64,000 nucleotides of DNA from positions 13,452,009 through 13,516,008 of the forward strand of contig NC_063442.1 in NCBI RefSeq assembly GCF_020379485.1, in the 5' to 3' direction. The translations under genes were made by a program, and so were the position numbers. This DNA is from Brassica napus. Its lineage: Eukaryota; Streptophyta; Magnoliopsida; Brassicales; Brassicaceae. Positions within the stretch are counted from its first letter, which is position 1. The number at the start of each line of letters is the position of its first letter. The notes under the pieces were generated by a model. It was not told the DNA's origin and did not search any database. It saw only the letters and a list, made by a program, of their open reading frames with translations. Below are positions 49,352 through 61,617 of the stretch, piece by piece.

Positions 49352-51256
49352 ATGGATTACTTAGAACCCAAAACAAAGAACAATCTACTGGGAAAGCTTC
49401 TCTTATTAGCTTCTCTAGTAATCTTAGCTATCATTGTGATCAGTCGATCTTCAAGCTTCACATCACCGAGCGTGGTATCTCCATCAACTCATCATACTAA
49501 AAAAAAAAACTTAACAAATTTTATATTTCGTTAATATTTGTTTTTCTGTGGTTTATTGCATTTGCTTTCAGTTTTCTCAAAGAGAGGAAGGAGTGACTCA
49601 TGTGTTAGTCACTGGTGGAGCTGGCTATATCGGTTCACATGCGGCTTTAAGGCTGCTTAAGGATTCATACCGCGTAACCATTGTGGTAACTATTAAGTCT
49701 TTCTACTGAATACTAGTTTCAAAATTTCAAGAACTTCTTGATGACCTTTGAATTTTTGATATCTCAACAGGACAATCTTTCCCGTGGGAATCTTGGCGCG
49801 GTTAAGGTTTTACAGGGATTGTTCCCACAAACTGGAAGACTTCAGTTCATTTACGCTGATCTCGGAGATCCCGCAGCTGTATGGTTTTTATAACCTTTGA
49901 TCCTGGTTAACCTTTCAAGCATAGAAGTTTTGGTTTTGGTTCTTAATAGATGAAATTTTAGGTCGAGAAAATCTTCTCAGAGAACGCCTTTGACGCTGTG
50001 ATGCATTTTGCTGCGGTGGCTTATGTTGGAGAAAGCACTCTTTATCCTCTAAAGTACAGATTTCATTCTTCCATATACAGTTTTACACATCACTTCAAGA
50101 ATATGTTTTAGTGGTCTCAATTTGATGTTGATGGTTGATTGTTGTAGATACTACCATAACATTACATCAAATACATTAGGAGTTCTTGAAGCTATGGCTA
50201 GACATAAAGTGAAGAAACTGATATACTCTAGCACTTGTGCTACTTATGGAGAGCCTGAAAAAATGCCCATTACTGAAGATACTCCACAGGTAAATAATTT
50301 CCCTTAATCTTGCGTCATTAATTATATTAATTTCATACACATTTTTGATGAAAAACATATTATTTAGGTCCCGATAAATCCTTATGGAAAAGCTAAAAAG
50401 ATGGCAGAGGATATGATCTTGGATTTCTCTAAGAACTCCGACATGGCGGTTATGATCTTAAGGTTTGGTTCATAGAGTACTTTCTTGAGCCTTTTTTATA
50501 CTCTATGGTCAATGAAACAATGATGCAAATGTTAATGAATGTTATGAACTTGCAGATACTTCAATGTGATCGGTTCAGATCCAGGAGGGAGACTAGGAGA
50601 AGCTCCAAGACCGGAGCTTCGTGAGCAAGGACGGATATCCGATGCTTGTTTTGATGCAGCTCGCGGTTTCATTCCCGGACTACAAGTAAAAAAGTTCAAC
50701 ATGTATACAATATTTTATTCATTTGCAAAAACCTTTACATGATATGGTTTGTGATAGGTCAAAGGAACGGACTACAAAACATCGGACGGGACTTGCATTA
50801 GAGACTATATAGATGTTACTGACCTTGTGGATGCTCACGTGAAGGCTCTCCAAAAAGCTCAGCCTCGTAAAGTCGGTATCTACAATGTTGGAACCGGAAA
50901 AGGTCTTGACTAAAACATTTTCATTGGAAAAACAAACTCTAGTTTTAAGCGCCTCCAAGTTTCATGTAGTGATCAAGAAGAGGATTCGTCTAACTATTAC
51001 ATTAACCGTTCATTGTTTTGGTTAAACAGGAAGATCGGTTAAAGAATTTGTGGAGGCGTGTAAGAAGGCAACAGGAGCTGAGATCAAAGTAGACTTCCTA
51101 CCCCGACGACCAGGAGATTACGCAGAGGTATATAGTGATCCGACAAAGATTTTGAGAGACTTGAACTGGACTGCTCAATACACAAATCTTCAGAATAGTC
51201 TTCAAGTTGCTTGGAGGTGGCAAAAGATTCATCCTCATGGATATGCTTCTTACTAA
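49352..51256 (+). CDS. DUR: UDP-sugar 4-epimerase, DUR-like (UDP-arabinose 4-epimerase family)
   Basis: Nine coding exons: 49352-49474, 49572-49685, 49771-49878, 49962-50053, 50148-50289, 50368-50462, 50556-50685, 50758-50902, 51030-51256. All junctions are GT-AG and in frame, giving 391 residues. A short cytosolic N-terminus and one membrane anchor ([19 protein letters not shown], residues 12-30) predict a Golgi type II protein. The SDR fold follows: NAD motif GGAGYIGSH, substrate region STCATYGEP, catalytic pair in NPYGKAKK, and a C-terminal domain ([25 protein letters not shown]). The family interconverts UDP-xylose and UDP-arabinopyranose for cell-wall polysaccharides. Position and sequence match At5g44480 (DUR, defective UGE in root). 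Closest alternatives are the MUR4/UXE-type paralogues. Confidence 0.93.
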
Positions 51257-51636
51257 AAACAGAGAAAATAACACCACCTGTAAAATTTTATTGTTTTGTT
51301 TTCTTAAAGTTTCATTTCATGAATTTGCATAATGTTTTGAGGTATTTTATATATTATACAGAAAATATATATTGTGACTGGTTATGTACTTACTAGTGGA
51401 ATTGCGGAACATAATAGGTTTGAAACGGCCGGTTAGTTATCATTCAAAAAAAATTCTGTAAGAGCATAGGGAACTAACAATATGTTGCTAACACAACTAT
51501 ATATTGTATTTTCCAACTCAACAAAACGTATTGTTTAGAAACACAGGACACATTGTTAAAGCTACTTTTTATCTTTTATTTTTAAGAAATGTAAGACCAT
51601 AGATATATTTGACAACATACTAGTAAAATGCTACAT

Positions 51637-51993
51637 TTAGGCGTTTCCTCCATCTTTGTTGGCTTTGACTGGGGAAGAAGGTAACTTCTCTGATTCCTCT
51701 TGAGCTCCAGAAGGGTTTGTTTGAATATTAGGGTTAACCAATGTGAACGGTGGGTACTTGGGGATAGGCCAGCTCTTTAGTGGAAACTTGTGGCTGAAGA
51801 AATCAGCAATCATGGATTTTGCATGGTCGATCTTGCCCATTGAAGACGAATCATCGATTATGGTTTGAGGTGATGTTGGTTGTGATTGCGGTTTTGGGGC
51901 ACGAAAGGAGAGTGCTGGTTGAGAACTGAGAGAGAAGACGAGGATGAGGAGGAGTAGTAGACATAGAGAAGAAGCCTTTGAGTTCTTTGTCAT
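51637..51993 (-). CDS. Small secreted protein of unknown function
   Basis: 118 residues on the minus strand, single exon. A clear signal peptide (SSLCLLLLLILVFSLSS, cleavage probably near PALS) is followed by a Pro/Ser/Gln-rich stretch. Then comes a compact central block (KIDHAKSMIADFFSHKFPLKSWPIPKYPPF) and a polar tail ending in an acidic/Lys-Pro region. No cysteines in the mature part, so not a cysteine-rich peptide. The central block looks like the conserved part of a small plant family; a secreted signal-peptide precursor is possible, but I do not recognise a known peptide motif. It is convergent with the epimerase gene. Confidence 0.7.
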   Translation of the reverse strand: MTKNSKASSLCLLLLLILVFSLSSQPALSFRAPKPQSQPTSPQTIIDDSSSMGKIDHAKSMIADFFSHKFPLKSWPIPKYPPFTLVNPNIQTNPSGAQEESEKLPSSPVKANKDGGNA

Positions 51994-52700
51994 TGTTGCT
52001 TTGTGATTTCTGTGTGTTTATGGGGGTTCATTTATAAGCAGTGAAAATGAGACTGGAGAAGGGATGTATTAGATGAGAAAAAATGGTGGTGTAATTAACG
52101 TTGGGCTTCTACTTCTCACCTAAACCAGTTTTCGAACTAAAGCTTCATGACTTGAGTATGACCATGAGAGATGATTTATGGGTATTGATATTCAGATTGG
52201 TGGACAAGGATCAAGCTTCTAGTTTAGTTAGCAATGTAACAGAAAAGGGAAATGGTCAAATGCTTACACAATCTGATCGATTCATGTCTACCATTACGGC
52301 TTACGGGCCAAGATAGATGTAATAACCGGAATAACAAGTAGACTCTAAACTGGTATAAGCTCAAACCGGAACACGGCTCTGATCATATAAGCCACATTAT
52401 CATAATACATTTTTTTCTGGTTAATACTTACACAACTTCAAGTTACACATTATCAAAAAGTTGTGTAAGTACATTTGTTCCATTCATTTTTTTTTTAGCA
52501 TTATCAGAGCAATATGTTTCTAGACTAGTCAGAGTCTTTGTCGGTTTCCATAACATACAAAAAAAAAAAAGGGTAGAATGGAAAACAAATAACGGTGGAT
52601 AAAGAAGGAATATTAGGTAGATCTGGAGTCTGTAACGGCTAGTTCCAAAGTATCGGTTTGATTATTGTATTAAGCTGAGCACGCTCTTCCATACAAACAC
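51994..52700. other. Intergenic region between divergent genes
   Basis: No gene supported. It holds the promoter of the small secreted protein (minus) and that of the VPS2-like gene (plus). The reading frame 52101-52316 shows no domain. Confidence 0.45.
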
Positions 52701-52722
52701 ATTCACACTCACAAACATATAT

Positions 52723-52762
52723 AGAGAGAGAGAAGAAGAAGAAGAAGAAGAAGAAGAAGAAA
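52723..52762 (+). repeat. GA/GAA microsatellite in the VPS2-like 5' leader
   Basis: A run of (GA)n followed by about nine AAG/GAA units about 60 bp upstream of the start codon. Such purine repeats are common in plant 5' leaders and are length-variable. Confidence 0.8.
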
Positions 52763-52819
52763 AGTAGTAGTACAAAACTTTTTGCCTTTTTTCTGAAGGA
52801 CTGTGAGAAGATAATCGCC

Positions 52820-55800
52820 ATGAACATTTTCAGGAAGAAGGCTACTCCCAAAGGTAAAAAAGCTCAAAACTTTACCACCATTGTCTCTCTGAAATTTTTC
52901 TTCTGCATCTGCCAAATTGGAAAGAATGGTTATTACTTTCTGTTGATCTGAAAAAAAGTTGGCACCTTTAATCGTTCTTTGTGGTCAAAATTGAATCTTT
53001 GGGTGTGGGTATGTGTGAATTTATATGGGTTCTTGTTTTCCATAATTGGTTATATGATTCCTCAAAGTTAGATGTGTAATTGCATGAGAGCTCAAAAAAA
53101 AAAAGGAAACTAGTTTTGCAATACTTGTTTTGATTCAATAGAAAAGTTGTGATATTTTTTCTGCAGATGCTCTTCGCACCAGTAAGAGAGAAATGTCTGT
53201 GGCTACACGAGGTACGTATAGGTTCCACCATCCTCTTAAGTGAATCTTAATCTAAATCTAACCTATAACTTCATTGCTGCTAGCTGCTAGTAAAAGTGCT
53301 GATAGGGTTGTTTCTAGAGTCTAGCCTTAAGCTACATGATAAGTTCTTCTGATTAATCACTGCTTTTGAATATTGTTGCTAGATTTTACCTCTCTGTTAT
53401 GTGTTCTAAACAAACCAATAAGCCAAAAAAAAAAAAGCTAGGCTTTTGAGCTCAATGTTTTAATGATATTCGAATGGCGTGGCAGGTATCGAGCGAGAGA
53501 TTTCATCTCTTCAGCTGGAGGTAAATAACATCATATATATAGTGTAGTGGACATGAGTTTTCTTACGGTTATATTGACATTGTTCACTTCACAATCAGGA
53601 GAAGAGACTAGTTGCTGAAATCAAAAAAACTGCTAAAACTGGAAACGAGGCAACTAGATTTTCCCCTTTTACTAGCTTTATGTCCTTCTTCTTCTAAGTT
53701 TCTTTCTTTATTGTTGATTTTTTTCTTCATTAAAACATGTTTGGATAGGCGGCGACAAAGATTTTAGCACGTCAACTTGTAAGATTGAGGCAACAGATTA
53801 CAAACTTACAGGGAAGCCGTGCTCAAATCAGAGGTGTAACGACTCACACACAGGTTAGGTTTGCTTCCTCTAAATTCAAACATCAGCTAAACTAATAGTT
53901 CGATTAGAAATAATAATAACTAGATTTCCACCCGCACAACCGTGCGGGTATATATTTTCACATTTATATATATATATATTTGTTTTACATAATTATTATA
54001 TATTTTTAATGTTACTCACATATTTAAATGTTTGTATAATTATGCCAAATATAATAATTTTATAGTTTTCATGCTGTAAATTAAAATCATCACATATATG
54101 TTGCTTATTATATATTTGTCCTATTGAATTTGCGTTTGATTACTAAACTAATTTTTTTAATGCATGAAACAACATATATGAAAACAATTTTGTATTTAAT
54201 TTATTATAATCATGATCCATAATTCAAATCGCTAAATGTTTTAGTAACTTTTAATGTTTATTAATTTTATATAATAAATTATTGTATATTAAAAAGTTTA
54301 AGATAAGATAAATTTTTATACATGTATTATATAGTTTACTAATATTAACCCGTTCTACCAACATATTATATTTTTAGCATAAATATTTTATATTTATGAA
54401 AATAAAATATGTTAACTTATCAATTTAAAATAATTTTATCATATTTTGTTCAATATAACGTTTTTATTTTAAAATGATAGATATTATTATAAAATTGATA
54501 AAATAGGATAGAATTTTATTCTTTTAGTAACATTTCATTACTAATTACTAAATTAGTTGAAAATATTTATATTCAATTTATGACAATTAAGATCTTATTA
54601 TAATCTTTTTCAAGAGATTTGTTAGAATTTTAAATTTTTTAAAAAGATTAAAAAATATAAAAGATATTATGATTAACGTAGTTAAAAATATTATATATAT
54701 TAGCATTAGTGATATACATTTAATAGAAAATTTAAATGATTGTCCAAATAAAAATATCACTCATAAAAAAATAATGATTTTTATTTTATTAGAAAACAAA
54801 TTTGAAAAAAAATTAAAATAGAAATAAATATTTATTTCTAGCAAAATCTTTAAAAACTATTAGTAAATGTATTTTTGAAATTAATTAATTTCATTTTATT
54901 TAAATTTTTCGTTTTAAACCAAAACTATATTCAATTTTAATTTCTAATTATATTTTATGATAATTTAAATTAAAACTAACTAATTTTTGAAAGTAAATTT
55001 AAAAAGATTCTAAGAAGATTTTAAAAAGATTTTGTTAGAACATTTTAAATATATTCATTTGTATTTCAAATAAAAGATAAAAATATTAAAAGATATAATA
55101 ATAAAGTTATGTAAAATATGATATTTTCTAGGAATGGTCCAAACTAAAAAAAAATCACACATGAAAAGAAGTCATGACTTCTGTTTTAATATATTAGATA
55201 ATCACTGTCTTTCTTGGTTAGGCTCTCTATGCCAGCACTTCCATTTCTTCTGGTATGAAAGGTGCAACCAAAGCTATGGTTGCAATGAACAAGGTAATAA
55301 TGCTTACTATTTTTGGTCTTAATGCTCAGTATACTAAGCGGCTTTTATATTGTAATTAATAACGACGCTAAACTTTATATTTTCAGCAAATGGCACCAAC
55401 GAAACAAGCCAAAGTGATTAAGGATTTCCAGAAACAGTCTGCACAGCTAGACATGACGGTAATAACAAATACATCTCTTTAGATTCTTTCTATCAGGCAA
55501 TCAAATGTTACTTGATGTGTTTGTTGTGTGTTGCAGATAGAGATGATGTCAGAGGCAATTGATGAAACGCTTGACAAAGATGAGGCTGAAGAAGAAACAG
55601 AAGACCTCACTAACCAAGTTCTTGATGAGATTGGTGTTGGAGTTGCATCTCAGGTCAGCTTTCTCTCTGCCAAGGGTGGTATCTTTCTTTCGTCTCTTTT
55701 CTCAGGTTTAGAGTCAAAAACTAAAAAATGTGTCTCTCTGTTTCATTTGTTTGAAACAGTTATCTTCAGCTCCAAAAGGTCGGATCGCTACAAAAACCGC

Positions 55801-55981
55801 AGCTCCTCCTCCTCCTGCAACTACTACCAACAGCAACAGGTAATGACGATGTTGATCACATGAATGGTCACTGTGAGTTCTACTGAAGAAAACTCTTTGC
55901 ATAAATTTATAAACTTGCAGCTCTGAATCAAGTGAAGTGGATGAGCTTGAGAAGAGGTTGGCTTCACTGCGAAGAATCTGA
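52820..55981 (+). CDS. VPS2.2: ESCRT-III subunit VPS2.2-like (CHMP2 family)
   Basis: Ten exons: 52820-52853, 53167-53211, 53486-53520, 53599-53649, 53749-53853, 55222-55293, 55387-55458, 55537-55653, 55760-55839, 55921-55981. They give 223 residues in frame, the normal length. ESCRT-III subunits polymerise on endosomal membranes to form intraluminal vesicles and are recycled by the SKD1/VPS4 ATPase. Seen: basic N-terminus MNIFRKKATPKDALRTSKREM, helices IEREISSLQLEEKRLVAEIK and AATKILARQLVRLRQQI, an acidic region (DKDEAEEETEDL) and a C-terminal MIM1-like helix (DELEKRLASLRRI) that would bind VPS4. Matches At5g44560. The intron after 53649 starts with GC; the intron 53854-55221 contains an antisense Helitron. 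Confidence 0.93.
53920..55198 (-). mobile_element. Helitron B-family copy in a VPS2-like intron
   Basis: On the minus strand it starts TCTAATATATTAAAACAG with the gaagtcatgacttc palindrome. It ends with the hairpin cccgcacggttgtgcggg and CTAG (plus strand CTAG at 53920-53923). It was inserted between A and T. It is 1279 bp, closely related to Helitron B at 25672-27605 but without the nested 656-bp transposon. It lies antisense to the host gene, and flanking splice sites appear intact. Confidence 0.88.
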
Positions 55982-56139
55982 GAGTCAGCTTTATGCATCA
56001 TCATGTATGATTAAAGGAAAAGGAACAGCTTCCCTTTTTTTTGTTGCGTGTCATCTCTGTATAAATAAATCTCTGCTGAAACTCATATCAACCCTTTCTC
56101 GTGCAAAATTTGTTTCTCCAAAATCATTCTCTATGTTTA

Positions 56140-57000
56140 AGTGAATAAGCTTTCAGTGTGACAGAGATTGTGGTAATCACGTCATCTTTGTGACAACTAA
56201 CTTATTACCGTCCCTAGATCATATAATAATACACAATTTCAGTTTCTATAATATTTATGTGAGGCATACCTATGTTAGTGAGTCAACTCAATCTAGAAAT
56301 ATGGCGCAGTTCTTTCAACTTTGTATATCTTTGAAGTATGGTTTAAATCTAATGAGTCATTTGTTAACACATGTTCAGAGTTTACTCTCACACATGTGAT
56401 CAAAATATATATCAAAACCATAAAACTGAATACTAATACAATTATTTAAAACTAAAATAGAGTTTTACTTTTAGAAACTAAATTCAAAGATTAATAGGGG
56501 TTATTGGTTGTTGTATCTTAATGGATTTGAAAATCCGAACTAAATCTAGTGTTATTAGTTCTGTGATTTTCAAATCTGTATTAAAATCAGGTGTTATTGG
56601 TTTAATGATTCATAAATTCTATAACAAATCAAGTGTTATTCAATCGTACGGATTTACTAATATATTTGATTTTATAATGGATTTGAATGGATTTGTTTGG
56701 ATTTTTAGTTAAAAATACAAATACTCAAATCCGAAGAAAAACCTCCGGATTTGCATATTTTACTTGGATTTATAAATATTATATGGATTTCTAAATCAAT
56801 CAAAATATATAAACCAATAACACCTAGTTTTGAATGAAAATTGGTAGAAAAAATAGTGTTGGATTTTTTTAAATATACAACTCAAGCAAGCAAATTAATA
56901 CATATAAATAATATCCACATAGATAATAAATAAATTAAACAACAACAAAATAATATCCACACAAAACAAGCAATGTTTTTATAAAGAAATGTACCATGGA
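56140..57000. other. Convergent 3' spacer with a MITE
   Basis: Between the 3' ends of the VPS2-like and PCaP-like genes. About 56497-56826 is a MITE: its ends (ggggttattggttg, and on the other strand aggtgttattggtt) are inverted repeats. The interior repeats ggtgttattgg-like and ggatttgaaat-like motifs. No gene. Confidence 0.55.
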
Positions 57001-57006
57001 GAATAT

Positions 57007-59276
57007 TTAAACCTTTTCTGGCTCAGCCGCCAAGGCTTCGGGAGCCTTTGCCGGAGCATCAACCACCGGAGCTGCTGTGACATTGGTCGACGGAGTTTCA
57101 ACCACCGGAGCTGCTGCGGCAACAACTTCTTTGTTTACCTCTTCCACTGGCTTCTTCTGCTCTTCCACTGCTTCCTTCTTCTCCTCTTCCACGGCTGGCT
57201 TCTTCTCCTCTTCCACGGCTGGCTTCTCCTCCTCCGCAGCCGCCACGACAGGAACAAGTGCGGGTAGAACCTCTTCTTTCTTCTCTTCAACTGTTTCTTT
57301 CTCTTTCTCAGCGGTTGTAATAATCTCATCTTCCTTGGCCGGTTTGGTGTCTTCTTCTTTGGACGGTTCTTCGGTTTTCGCGACTTCTTCCACATTTTCC
57401 ACCTCTCGTGACTTCTCCTCCACCGGGAGAAACACACATACTTTCTCAAATATGAACGTCACTGGTCCGGAGCTAGTAGATGAAAGTTCACACGCATCCT
57501 TTGATCCAGGGAATCCTGAAGTAACATTAACATTTCAAAGATTATTTACTCATAGTTTATATTAAATTATAACCTTTTTGATATACAATGTATTCATCTA
57601 CTTTGATTCAGTGGTCATCGTGATTTTTTGGATTGTTCATTTTGGATATGGGATCGGGTCGGGACATCGGGTAATACCATGTAATAATCAGCTACGGATA
57701 TTTTAGATGCATCTAACTAGTATATACCAAGTTAATGTCCAAAAAGAGGTTGAATTCGAAATCAGACATCTTTGTTACTTTCATTTTTTTTAGTTTTAAG
57801 TATCTTGATAATTATTTTACCAAAAAAAAAAGGTATTTTGATAATTAGGTCATTGGAACATCTACTAGAATAAATAAACTTTCTAAACGTATGGTTATTA
57901 CAACTGGGACGAATTTGATAATTCAGATAATTCAAATAACTCATACCAAAACGGATATTCGCCCTGGTAACCAAGAAATACTATGTTGAAAACTAGTTGC
58001 TAACCAGGTTTAAGCTAAATTTAAAAGTACGTACCAATTTCAACAAGTGCCTCGAGGAATTTGTTCACTTCGGCAGAGTGTTTCGTTAAACCATCTTCTT
58101 TAGGCTCCCTCACCAAAGCCTACAAATATAAAAATTAAATCGAGTACATAAAATCGCTAGTGTTTAGAATAAATGTTTAAGATCATTAAGAACCTTGAGT
58201 TCAGCAGACGTGGCTTCATAGATATCCAAGACCTTGGGTTCCAGTTCTGTCTTTTTGTCTTCAATCTCCTTGTTGATTGCTTCCTATTAATAGACAAAAA
58301 ATAAATTTAGAAATCGGAATAATCACATACGCGTATTAATGTAAGCCAGAACCTGATCCGTGTCCGCAGGTGGTTAATTTAACTTGTATTCAACTTAAAC
58401 TCATAAACAGCTGGTTTTATAAAAAAATCACATATTTATTTTTTATATTTTTTAATTTACATATAGAGTAGAATATTTTATGTCAATAGATGTTTGATAA
58501 TAATTTTTTTATTTGTACATAATACTATATTAAAAAAATTATAACTTGATGCAATTTGATGTAATTGTACTATTCATATATTAACCTGTTTTTTTTGTTA
58601 ATTTAGTTTAAAATGATAAAACATACTAATTTTTTAAATTTTTTGCATTATTTTTCTATGAATTATTATTAATTTTATGATATTTTGTTTTCTTGACTAT
58701 ACTAAATAAGATAATTACTATATTAAAATTTTTTTATATAATATATACTATATGTTTCAGTTTGTGTTATATTCTTTTAATAAAGGTGATTTAGTTAATA
58801 TTCGTATAATATTAATAATGATCAATATATGAATATCAATTTAATTAGATAAATTTTGGAATTGTAATTAATTAATTAATTTAAATTTATTTTAAATGTA
58901 GTGGCAGAATCTGTAAATAAAAAGAAATACAAAAAGAAAATACTTAATTATTGTAAATACAATGGCTAAATGTGTAAATAAAAAAAATAGTTTTTTATAT
59001 TATTATCCATGTTACTAAAAAATTCTCATTTATACTGTTATCCATGTTAGCAACAAAATTCTTATTTATACTGCTATCCATGTTTTTAAACAATATCAGA
59101 AGGTATTTCTCTTTTAATAATAGAGTTAGATGTAATTAACAATTTATAGATCTAAATACCTTAGAATCATCAAAGGCGGGGGTCTTGCTAGCCTCAGCAA
59201 CAACATCCTTGTTTGCTGGGCTTCTCTCGAACAATTTCTTCATTGTTGGAACAATCTTCGATTTCCAGTAACCCAT
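57007..59276 (-). CDS. Plasma-membrane cation-binding / microtubule-associated protein (PCaP/MAP18-like)
   Basis: Four exons on the minus strand: 59276-59160, 58283-58194, 58119-58035, 57515-57007. They give 266 residues with GT-AG junctions in frame. A DREPP/PCaP family protein. The N-terminus MGYWKSKIVPTMKKLFE has Gly2 for N-myristoylation and a basic helix for phosphoinositide and calmodulin binding. A PCaP1-like core (KEIEDKKTELEPKVLDIYEA, VNKFLEALVEIGFPGSK, GPVTFIFEKVCVFLP) is followed by a long acidic tail rich in Glu, Lys, Pro and Val with repeated VEEEKK-type motifs. Members bind Ca2+, PIPs and microtubules or actin at the plasma membrane and affect polar growth. Position matches At5g44610 (MAP18/PCaP2). 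From memory the Arabidopsis protein is shorter and lacks most of the middle core, so this copy keeps a more PCaP1-like form. Confidence 0.9.
58346..59130 (-). mobile_element. Probable Helitron in the first intron of the PCaP-like gene
   Basis: Read on the minus strand it starts TCTAACTCTATTATTAAAAG (ends at 59130, followed by T). It finishes near cctgcggacacggatcaggtt with CTGG in place of CTAG. It fills most of the 875-bp first intron. Assignment rests on end motifs only. Confidence 0.5.
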
Positions 59277-61602
59277 ATCTTTTCTTTTGTGTGTGTAATT
59301 AGGTCAATCCTGCAACAACAAAAGAACAAATTATTAGAATTTCTACATATAGTTTAGAGGTAAATGACGGAAACAAAAGTCTTAACTTATACCCTGAACG
59401 ATTATAAGAACGAGAAAACATCATCTGATTCATATACATACACCTTTGTAATCTGTACATTTATACGCCTCTACGTATATCTATATGCATAAATAATATA
59501 GGTTATAACATCAATGTATAATTGACCTTTGTTTTAACTTTTAGCACATGGTTTACGTATTTAGCTCCCCTAGTTCTATTATTCTCAAGAAAAATACCAA
59601 TCAAACGTAATAATGAGTATTGAAAAAAAGAAAAACCGCATATTTTCACGTCTAAATAATCTGAAACTAACATATATAAAACGTTTATGTATTTGTACAT
59701 ATTTTCTTCTAATGATGAAACTTTTTCTTTTTGGACTAATAATGAAACTTACTTGAGATGAAGATTTCTGGAGGCTCTTTTCCTTGTTCTTAATTCTCCA
59801 GCTGATTATTTTGTTGTTGGTTTCTATGATTTTTAAGAAGCTCTCTACGTATTATTATATTAGGGATAATTTTCTAATCACCTTTGCTTTTCATCTAAAG
59901 ACGTAACCGCCCCTTTCTATTTTCCATCGTTGTCTATTTTTACCCGTTGATGCCAGAACCGATTATGTTGGTTGGTCCGGAAGTTCCGTTAAATAGTAAA
60001 CCGGAATAGATTACATATTTTCTTCTAAGGTTTGACGGAGTAATTCTGTCTGGTATATGAACCTAATTTTATTATTATTGTCATTTTGAATTTCCATACC
60101 CGGTTCAGGATCAAAGGTTAGGCAGAGTAGAAAGGGTGAGAAGGTCACATAAGTAATTTAAAAATATTTAGCGGCTGACAGCCTGACACTAATATTGCAA
60201 TTATAGTTGGCAAATTTAGAAAATGGGTCTAGCATGGTGATATGTAATTGTAAGGTCCAGCATATCCTCCTCTATCTATGTTTGTACCTTAGAAGCTATA
60301 TTAGCCTGCTTAAACTATAAGTTGTTTATTTTTAACTTAACTAAATAATTACATTGTTATTTAGTGTTTTTTGTTTTTATTTAAGAAAACATTGTTATTT
60401 AGTGTTCAAAAAAAAAATCTACATTGTTATATTTCTTCGCTCATTTCTGTCAAGTTTTTGGTTTTTTATTTCGTGTTCAAGTTTAACAATTTAAATGAAC
60501 ATTGAAATCTAAATGGAAAATATCTATATATGTATCTCGATGAAAAAAATAGATACGGTAGATTATTTTATTTAGCATAATTAATTAATTTTGGAAGACA
60601 GACATCCTACCCTCATTCCTCAATATCCAAGGACAAAGAGCATACAATCTCCATCACGACATGACATATACTTCTGTATACACAAAATTTGGTTTAACTA
60701 ATAAGAAAATTAAAGAGAAAACCTGTTTATAAATGGCATTTTACAGATGAAAATGTTTATTCATAGACTAATTACATATTATTCAAATTTCGCATATTAG
60801 AAGTTCCAACAAGTGTTGTCAAAAAAAAAAAAAAAAGTTCCAACAAGTATTTACGTCCACTAGTAGAAATTTTCTATATAGCCATGGAGATATATAGCAA
60901 AAAATCGTGAAGAAATAGTCACATTTTCGAAGTTATGACATTGTGGCTAGAAAAAACTATAATTAATCACAGTTTGTGTAAAAAAAATTCATAGTTAACT
61001 AGCGACGATTTTACCACAACTATTTTGTGGTTAAGTTAGCTATTATATAAATAAAAAGTAGTAAAAAACAAAATAAAATTTATTAGTTATTTATAAATTA
61101 AAATACATACATATAAAAATATACATAAATACGTAAATATTATACAAATCATAATATTATACATTAAATTTTAAACTATGACATGGGGCTAAATTTTGAA
61201 AATTATATATGTAATTAGAGTTTAAGTTTGAAAAATAGATTTATGGTTTTGCATGTAACGTTTAAGTTTGAAATGAGGATATTAGAATTCGATTTTTTAT
61301 ACAGCCAAAACAAATTAAATGGAGTTGAGGAAAATTTCCATATATGCTTTCTCGTACCACAAAAGTTTTAAAGTATTAGTATTAGGGTTCAGGGTATGGA
61401 AAATTTCGGATGCGGTTACGATATTAGAATATGGTTTTTGCGATATTTTTAGAGGAATTACGATAGATTTAGGAAAAAATATGAATTCAGATTTCTCAAA
61501 ACAAATTATCAATGCGATTATTGAAAATTTCATATTTTTGTAGTACAAAAAAACATAATAACTGAAAAAGCAAAATATGTAATCTAGGTAATATTGAACA
61601 TT
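59277..61602. other. Upstream and intergenic region right of the PCaP-like gene
   Basis: No gene supported. The part up to about 60 kb should contain the 5' leader and promoter of the PCaP-like gene. At 60858 the sequence CACTAGTAGAAATT resembles a CACTA transposon end, but no partner end was found. Confidence 0.4.
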
Positions 61603-61617
61603 GAATAATGGGTAGAA

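Noticed and set aside
57077..57565. Plus-strand Ser/Thr/Phe-rich ORF of 162 residues
   Set aside because: It is antisense to the Glu/Lys-rich tail of the PCaP-like gene; the low-complexity composition is a by-product.
60858..60885. CACTA transposon
   Set aside because: Only one CACTAGTAGAAA-like end is seen and no inverted partner or transposase, so not called as an element.
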